A stretch of DNA of 64,000 bases from an uncultured Bacteroidota bacterium (GTDB taxonomy: Bacteria > Bacteroidota > Bacteroidia > Flavobacteriales > Schleiferiaceae), in contig CAJXNI010000008.1 of assembly GCA_913057235.1 (NCBI GenBank), positions 45,859-109,858 on the forward strand, written 5' to 3'. A program made the position numbers and the translations under genes. The notes beneath the pieces are model-generated. The model did not search any database. It was not told the DNA's origin and worked only from the letters and a program-made list of their open reading frames with translations. This document shows, one piece after another, positions 59,197 to 64,000 of the stretch. Each line of letters opens with the position of its first letter. Positions within the stretch are counted from its first letter, which is position 1.

Positions 59197-60354
59197 ATGG
59201 CAAAATCCAAACTACATTTTAATTCGCTTACGGTACATGGGGGTCAAAAGCCCGATGAATCAACTGGGGCGGTAATGACTCCAATTTTTCAAACCAGCAC
59301 CTTTGCCCAAACCGCTCCGGGGCAGCACAAAGGCTTTGAATACAGCCGTAGCCAAAACCCTACCCGCCAAGCCTTGGAAAAAAGCATCGCCAGCCTGGAG
59401 GGTACGGAGTATGGCCTGGCCTTTGGCAGTGGCCTGGCGGCTATTGACGCTGTATTAAAAATGCTGGCCCCAGGCGACCAAGTAGTTTCTACCAACGATT
59501 TGTACGGGGGCACCTACCGACTGTTTACCTCGCAATTCCAAAAATTTGGTTTAGACTTTCAGTTTGTAGACATGCAAAACCCTGAGGAGGTGGAGGCTGC
59601 CCTTACCGAGCGCACCAAAATCATTTGGGTAGAAACGCCCACCAACCCTATGATGCGGGTGATTGACATTGCTGCCATGGCCCAATTGGCCCAGAAAGTA
59701 AAAGCGCTGTTGGTAGTAGACAACACCTTCGCCACCCCTTACCTGCAGCAGCCTATTGGCTTGGGAGCCGATATTGTAATGCATAGCGCTACCAAATACC
59801 TGGGCGGCCACAGCGATTTAGTGCTAGGAACCCTAGCGGTGAAGGATGCAAAAGTTGCCCAACAACTATACGCCATTCAAAACAGCAGTGGCGCGGTATG
59901 CGGTCCCATGGATGCCTTTTTAACCTTGCGTGGAATTAAAACCCTGCATTTACGGATGCAACGCCATTGCGAAAATGGCCGAGCCGTAGCTCAGTACCTC
60001 CGCAATCACCCGCAAGTAGATGCTGTGTACTGGCCTGGTTTTGAAGACCAGCCCGGTTACCCCATCGCCCAAAGGCAAATGAAAGACTTTGGCGGCATGG
60101 TAAGTTTTAGGGTAAAGGATGATCAGCTTAAAACTGCCTCCAAAGTGGTTTCGGCACTGCAGGTGTTTACCCTGGCTGAATCTCTGGGCGGTGTAGAGTC
60201 ATTAGCGGGGCACCCGGCTAGCATGACGCACGCGGCCCTGCCGCCTGAAGAACGCGCTAAAAACGGCATTACCGATGGGCTCATCCGCCTAAGCGTAGGC
60301 ATTGAAGACGCACAAGACTTACTAGCTGATTTAGAACAAGCCCTTAAATTCTAA
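59197..60354 (+). CDS. Trans-sulfuration PLP enzyme (cystathionine gamma-synthase / gamma-lyase type)
   Basis: 385 residues from ATG 59197 (MAKSKLHFNSLTVHGGQ). It has the Cys/Met metabolism PLP family motifs: PIFQTSTFAQ, YSRSQNPTRQALEKSIASLE, NDLYGGTYRLF, WVETPTNPMMRVIDI, and the PLP-binding Lys at about 199 in HSATKYLGGHSD. The C-terminal SLGGVESLAGHPASMTHA is typical of gamma-synthase/gamma-lyase members. It acts in homocysteine/cysteine interconversion; sequence alone does not decide synthase versus lyase. The start upstream at 59104 overlaps the -7 box and was rejected. Confidence 0.93.
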   Translation: MAKSKLHFNSLTVHGGQKPDESTGAVMTPIFQTSTFAQTAPGQHKGFEYSRSQNPTRQALEKSIASLEGTEYGLAFGSGLAAIDAVLKMLAPGDQVVSTNDLYGGTYRLFTSQFQKFGLDFQFVDMQNPEEVEAALTERTKIIWVETPTNPMMRVIDIAAMAQLAQKVKALLVVDNTFATPYLQQPIGLGADIVMHSATKYLGGHSDLVLGTLAVKDAKVAQQLYAIQNSSGAVCGPMDAFLTLRGIKTLHLRMQRHCENGRAVAQYLRNHPQVDAVYWPGFEDQPGYPIAQRQMKDFGGMVSFRVKDDQLKTASKVVSALQVFTLAESLGGVESLAGHPASMTHAALPPEERAKNGITDGLIRLSVGIEDAQDLLADLEQALKF

Positions 60355-60454
60355 GTGTCCATACTAATTGATTGCATTTTGGCTGGCTCCGGCAGCGTAC
60401 TTTAGCCGCTTAAAGCTCAGCGTCAAAAGCAGATTTTAATCCAAAAAATAAAAC

Positions 60455-61162
60455 ATGAAAAAGTTCTACATCACCGGCACTAGTTCAGGCATAGGCTATG
60501 CCTTGGCCCAACACGCCTTAAATGAAGGGCATAAAGTAGTAGGCTTTAGCCGAAGGCAAAAAATTGAACACCCGCTGTACAAGCACGTAAAAATTGACCT
60601 CAGTGAATTGAGCCAGTACGTGAGCATCACTTTTGATCACGAAAAAGGAGTGGACGAAATGATTTTAATCAACAATGCCGGCACCCTGGGGGATGTAAAG
60701 CCGGTAGCGCGCCTTAAGCCTACCAAAATTGCCCACGCCTATGCTTTAAACGTGACCGCGCCATCGGTTTTATGCCAGCTTTTTGTTAGCCACACCGCAG
60801 CATTAAAGGTGCCCCGCAGCATACTCAATATTTCCAGCGGAGCCGGCAGTTACGCCATACCCAGCTGGAGTACCTACTGCGCCAGCAAAGCGGCCTTAGA
60901 TATGTTTAGTCAGGTATTAAAACAAGATCACCCCGAGGTCAATTGCTTCTCAGTAGGGCCCGGCATTGTAGATACAGCCATGCAAGGCGATATCCGCTCG
61001 GCCAGTGAAGACGATTTTCCTGAACTACAACGATTTATTGGCTATAAAGAAGGGGGTGAATTGGCCGCTCCTGAAGAAGTAGCGCGCAAGCTGCACTACA
61101 TATTAGAGCATCCGCAAGAATTTGACAAAGTGTGCTTCTCCTTGCGTGACCTGAGTCTTTAA
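60455..61162 (+). CDS. SDR-family short-chain dehydrogenase
   Basis: 235 residues with the classical SDR pattern: TGTSSGIGYALAQ at about 8-20, NNAGTLG, the catalytic Ser in NISSGAGSYA and the YxxxK as YCASK. It is an NAD(P)-dependent oxidoreductase; the short N-terminus and GRR-like SRRQK suggest NADP and a sepiapterin- or benzil-reductase-like subgroup. Substrate unknown. The Cys-rich exported gene follows with its own -7 box. Confidence 0.92.
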   Translation: MKKFYITGTSSGIGYALAQHALNEGHKVVGFSRRQKIEHPLYKHVKIDLSELSQYVSITFDHEKGVDEMILINNAGTLGDVKPVARLKPTKIAHAYALNVTAPSVLCQLFVSHTAALKVPRSILNISSGAGSYAIPSWSTYCASKAALDMFSQVLKQDHPEVNCFSVGPGIVDTAMQGDIRSASEDDFPELQRFIGYKEGGELAAPEEVARKLHYILEHPQEFDKVCFSLRDLSL

Positions 61163-61182
61163 AGGATTTTGTTAAAACGGTT

Positions 61183-61190
61183 TATATTTG
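61183..61190 (+). promoter_or_regulatory. -7 element TATATTTG of the Cys-rich exported gene
   Basis: An exact TAnnTTTG match 17 bases before ATG 61208, inside an in-frame upstream extension that is therefore not coding. Confidence 0.5.
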
Positions 61191-61207
61191 AGGCTAAATT
61201 AAATTTC

Positions 61208-61576
61208 ATGAAAAAAGTTCTCATCCTTTCAGCATTCTCCTTAATCTTTTCCTTTGGGAGCTTTGCCCAAAGCTGTTGTTCTAAAAAGGCTAAAACTGAA
61301 GGCAAAGCTCAGGTTAGTGTAGCTCAAAAAGTAGAAAAGATGACCGCCCAGTTAAACCTTAGCGAAGAGCAGGTAGAAGAAATTACCGAAATACTAGAAA
61401 AGCACAACGCAAAAGCACAAAAGCTAAAGGCCAAAAAAGCGGCACTAAAAGAAAAGCAGGAGGCCAAAATAAACGCACTGCTTACTCCTGAACAAAAAGA
61501 GCAACGCTTAGCTAAAAAAGAAGGTAAAAGTTGCTGTGGTGCCTGTAAAAAGAAAAAGAATCAGCCCAAGGCCTGA
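61208..61576 (+). CDS. Small Cys-rich exported protein, LTxxQ/Spy-like
   Basis: 122 residues from ATG 61208 with signal peptide MKKVLILSAFSLIFSFGSFA. The mature protein is helical and very Lys/Ala/Glu rich with LTxxQ-like repeats (TAQLNLSEEQVEEITEI and LLTPEQKEQRL), as in Spy/CpxP-like periplasmic proteins. A Cys pair lies right after the signal (QSCCSKKAK) and a Cys cluster near the end (GKSCCGACKKKKN). The terminal cysteines could bind metal or form disulfides. The family call is tentative. It is a single-gene unit with -7 box and terminator. Confidence 0.75.
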   Translation: MKKVLILSAFSLIFSFGSFAQSCCSKKAKTEGKAQVSVAQKVEKMTAQLNLSEEQVEEITEILEKHNAKAQKLKAKKAALKEKQEAKINALLTPEQKEQRLAKKEGKSCCGACKKKKNQPKA

Positions 61577-61605
61577 GAAACCCCTGTTGACCACAGGATA
61601 AAACC

Positions 61606-61647
61606 AAACCCCACCAGCCGCTAAACAATGTGGCTAGTGGGGTTTTT
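61606..61647 (+). terminator. Terminator after the Cys-rich gene
   Basis: Stem AAACCCCACCAGCC (61606-61619) pairs with GGCTAGTGGGGTTT (61632-61645) with one mismatch, followed by T residues to 61647. The T-run merges into the -7 box of yebC. Confidence 0.88.
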
Positions 61648-61654
61648 ATTTTTG
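61647..61654 (+). promoter_or_regulatory. -7 element TATTTTTG of yebC, fused to the upstream terminator
   Basis: An exact TAnnTTTG match sharing its first T with the preceding terminator T-run; the yebC ATG is at 61701, 46 bases on. Confidence 0.4.
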
Positions 61655-61700
61655 CTATACTTTGTAAATTCAAAATGTAGAACCTTAAGAATCTTTTTGA

Positions 61701-62459
61701 ATGGCGGGACATAGTAAATGGGCCAACATTAAACACCGCAAAGGAGCCCAGGATAAAAAACGCGCCAAAATTTTTACGCGCATTCTTAAAGAAATTCACA
61801 TTGCTGTAAAAGAAGGCAATGATGCCGACCCAGAAACCAATCCGCGGCTGCGCCTGGCCGTTCAAAATGCCAAAGGCGCTAACATTCCTAAAGACACCAT
61901 TGAGCGGGCCCTCAAAAAAGCCTCTGGAGCCGACTCTGAAAATTATGAGGAAGTAAGCTTTGAGGGCTATCTGCCTAACGGGGTGGCCGTATTTATTGAA
62001 GCCAGTACTGACAACAACCAACGCACGGTTTCCAACGTGCGGGCCATTTTCAATAAAACCGGAGGTAATTTAGGCACCAACGGATCGCTTGAATTCATTT
62101 TTGACCGAAAAGGCGTGTTTACCTTAGATAAAGAGCAACTAGGTGAGCGCAACCGCGAAGAGCTGGAACTAGAGCTAATTGATGGTGGCGCAGAAGAAAT
62201 TGACAAGGGTGAAGACGAGTGGACCGTGCTCACTGAATTTGAGGATTTTGGAAAAATGCAGCAGAAATTAGAGGCTCTGGAATTGGAGGCTAAAAGCTCA
62301 GAGCTACAGCGATTTCCCAAAACTTACGTTGACCTCTCCTTAGAAGAGGGGCAAAAAATCATGAAAGCCATCGATCGCTTTGAAGAGGATGATGACGTAA
62401 ATAACGTGTACCACAACCTAGAAATCAGTGAGGCCTTGGCAGAATCGCTGAACAGCTAA
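61701..62459 (+). CDS. yebC: YebC/PmpR-family regulator / translation factor
   Basis: 252 residues, family length. The invariant N-terminus MAGHSKWANIKHRKGAQDKK is complete, followed by KDTIERALKKASG and the acidic domain 3 residues. Members act as DNA-binding regulators (often near ruvC) or, in recent work, as translation factors that relieve stalling at polyproline. The ruv genes are not adjacent here. The gap to the next gene (123 bases) contains only a near-match -7 box. Confidence 0.96.
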   Translation: MAGHSKWANIKHRKGAQDKKRAKIFTRILKEIHIAVKEGNDADPETNPRLRLAVQNAKGANIPKDTIERALKKASGADSENYEEVSFEGYLPNGVAVFIEASTDNNQRTVSNVRAIFNKTGGNLGTNGSLEFIFDRKGVFTLDKEQLGERNREELELELIDGGAEEIDKGEDEWTVLTEFEDFGKMQQKLEALELEAKSSELQRFPKTYVDLSLEEGQKIMKAIDRFEEDDDVNNVYHNLEISEALAESLNS

Positions 62460-62582
62460 AAAGCCTTCTTCGGATTGCGAGCCTAAAAGCAAAAAGACTC
62501 AAAAAATTTTGGCCTTGGCCATTCTTAAGCCGCCAAACCTTTACGTTTTATTACTTTGCAGCTTCTAAAAAAATACAGCGGC

Positions 62583-64000
62583 ATGGCCCACATGGACGAT
62601 AAAATTAAAGCTCTAGAAGCTAAACTGGAAGAAGCCCAAAAGGGAGGTGGTGAAAAACGCATTGAAGCCCAACACAGCAAGGGTAAACTCACCGCCCGTG
62701 AGCGTATTCATTTTTTGTTGGACGAAGGCAGCTTTGAAGAACTGGGCATGCTGGTGACCCACCGCTCAGTAGATTTTGGTTTAGACAAGCAAAAGGTTTT
62801 AGGTGATGGTGTGGTAACCGGTTACGGAACTATTGAAGGCCGTTTGGTTTATGTTTTTGCTCAGGATTTCACCGTGTTAGGGGGCTCTCTGGCCGAAGCC
62901 CATGCTGAGAAAATTTGCAAAGTGATGGACCTGGCCCTTAAAAATGGCGCTCCGGTTTTAGGCTTGAATGATTCCGGTGGTGCCCGTATTCAGGAGGGCG
63001 TGGTTTCCCTGGGTGGCTATGCCGATATTTTTTACCGCAACACCCGCGCCAGTGGCGTGATTCCGCAAATTTCAGCGGTAATGGGACCTTGTGCTGGCGG
63101 AGCGGTTTACTCGCCTGCCCTCACCGATTTTATTGCCATGGTGGAAGGCACCAGCTACATGTTTGTAACCGGGCCTAACGTGGTAAAAACGGTTACCCAT
63201 GAAGAGGTAAGCTCAGAAGAACTGGGCGGAGCCAGCGCCCACAGCACCAAAAGCGGGGTTACCCATTTTACCTATGCCAATGAAATGGCTTGCATTAACG
63301 GGCTGCGCCAGCTGATGACCTACCTGCCCCAAAATTGTGAAGAGGAAGCTCCGGCTCTCCCTTACAGTCCGGCCGATGAAGCCCGCCCGCAGCTGAATGA
63401 AATTATACCTGAAAACCCCAACCAGCCTTACGACATACGCGAAGTAATTGACGGCACTGTAGATGAGGACAGCTTTTTAGAAGTACACAAAGATTTTGCC
63501 GCCAACATTGTGGTAGGCTTTGCCCGCCTAGGCGGAAGGTCTATTGGCGTTGTAGCCAACCAACCGGCTTATCTGGCCGGTGTTCTGGATATTGATTCTT
63601 CTACCAAAGGAGCGCGTTTTGTGCGCTTTTGCGATAGCTTTAACATTCCCCTTCTGGTGTTTGAAGATGTACCTGGCTTTTTGCCCGGCACTGATCAGGA
63701 GTGGAATGCCATTATAACCAATGGTGCCAAATTGCTCTACGCCTTTAGCGAAGCTACCGTGCCACGTATTACCGTGATTACGCGTAAAGCCTACGGGGGT
63801 GCCTATGACGTAATGAATTCTAAGCACATTGGTGCCGATATGAACTACGCCTGGCCCAGTGCCGAAATTGCCGTAATGGGTGCCAAAGGAGCAGCTGAAA
63901 TTATCTTCCGTAAGGAAATCAAAAATGCAGAAGACCCTGAAGCCAAACTGGCCGAAAAAGAAAAAGAGTATGCCGACATTTTTGCCAACCCTTACCGGGC
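62583..64000 (+). CDS. pccB: Acyl-CoA (propionyl-CoA) carboxylase beta subunit, 5' part
   Basis: Open from ATG 62583 ([20 protein letters not shown]) to the window edge, 472 codons, probably missing only the last about 40. It is a carboxyltransferase of the PccB/AccD5 family: [20 protein letters not shown] opens it, then [20 protein letters not shown] and [13 protein letters not shown], the oxyanion-hole [16 protein letters not shown], and the C-terminal half with [32 protein letters not shown] and [11 protein letters not shown]. The subunit carboxylates propionyl-CoA (or another acyl-CoA) from carboxybiotin. The matching biotin-bearing alpha subunit is expected outside the window. Confidence 0.94.
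   Translation, partial: MAHMDDKIKALEAKLEEAQKGGGEKRIEAQHSKGKLTARERIHFLLDEGSFEELGMLVTHRSVDFGLDKQKVLGDGVVTGYGTIEGRLVYVFAQDFTVLGGSLAEAHAEKICKVMDLALKNGAPVLGLNDSGGARIQEGVVSLGGYADIFYRNTRASGVIPQISAVMGPCAGGAVYSPALTDFIAMVEGTSYMFVTGPNVVKTVTHEEVSSEELGGASAHSTKSGVTHFTYANEMACINGLRQLMTYLPQNCEEEAPALPYSPADEARPQLNEIIPENPNQPYDIREVIDGTVDEDSFLEVHKDFAANIVVGFARLGGRSIGVVANQPAYLAGVLDIDSSTKGARFVRFCDSFNIPLLVFEDVPGFLPGTDQEWNAIITNGAKLLYAFSEATVPRITVITRKAYGGAYDVMNSKHIGADMNYAWPSAEIAVMGAKGAAEIIFRKEIKNAEDPEAKLAEKEKEYADIFANPYR

Noticed and set aside
1..64000. tRNA, rRNA, CRISPR, transposon or prophage signatures
   Set aside because: No cloverleaf-like sequence, direct-repeat array, transposase motif or integrase was seen in gaps or genes.

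Overview
The window reads as chromosomal DNA of a member of the Bacteroidota, most likely a marine Flavobacteriales (Cryomorphaceae/Schleiferiaceae-like; this rank is inference). Supporting signs are five large secreted proteins with type IX secretion (T9SS) C-terminal domains (three of type B/CHU_C form, two of type A form), the Bacteroidota -7 promoter element TAnnTTTG upstream of about twenty genes, little Shine-Dalgarno signal, and Bacteroidota-style gene order (yceD-rpmF-plsX-fabH-accB-accC). I saw no rRNA, tRNA, CRISPR array, transposase, phage gene or integrase. It is mostly housekeeping DNA with a few accessory loci.

Layout. 1-2.2 kb: start of a secreted protein running off the left edge and a T9SS type B protein. 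2.2-6.6 kb: a PAP2-like membrane protein coupled to rpoN, a small secreted protein whose signal peptide is out of frame with its body, and asnS. 6.7-13.3 kb: tetR-tolC-adaptor-RND efflux operon closed by a 15-bp perfect hairpin terminator. 13.4-15.6 kb: dxs and ribE, convergent with overlapping stop codons. 15.6-18.3 kb: large T9SS type B protein. 18.5-25.6 kb: pepA-pdxA, then yceD-rpmF-plsX-fabH-accB-accC (ribosomal L32 plus fatty acid initiation). 25.8-28.3 kb: second large T9SS type B paralogue. 28.4-32.4 kb: lepA, trpS, plsC-gatC. 32.4-36.0 kb: a divergent starch locus, secreted GH13 amylase versus a multi-module glucan-binding-like T9SS type A protein. 36.1-42.1 kb: bacilliredoxin, PH-like membrane protein, tadA, and aspS-clcA-sulfotransferase-like. 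42.2-49.4 kb: a BNR-repeat T9SS type A protein, purQ, and an AddB-like nuclease coupled to a threonine dehydratase/serine racemase. 49.5-55.3 kb: DUF2975-XRE pair, lipoprotein, MFS transporter, menB, AT-richer methyltransferase, DinB-like protein, exported protein. 55.3-59.1 kb: lipoprotein with a frameshifted signal peptide, yicC-gmk-nadD operon, EamA permease. 59.2-64 kb: trans-sulfuration PLP enzyme, SDR, Cys-rich exported protein, yebC, and the start of an acyl-CoA carboxylase beta subunit running off the right edge.

The most interesting points are two small exported proteins whose signal peptides are separated from the mature body by a single-base frameshift (one in an A7 tract), the divergent starch locus with two inverted repeats in its promoter region, overlapping divergent promoters at tadA/aspS and trpS/plsC, a hairpin-plus-T-run placed directly before plsX, and three large T9SS type B proteins of which two are clear paralogues. 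I found no convincing new multi-gene system; the rest is conserved metabolism.
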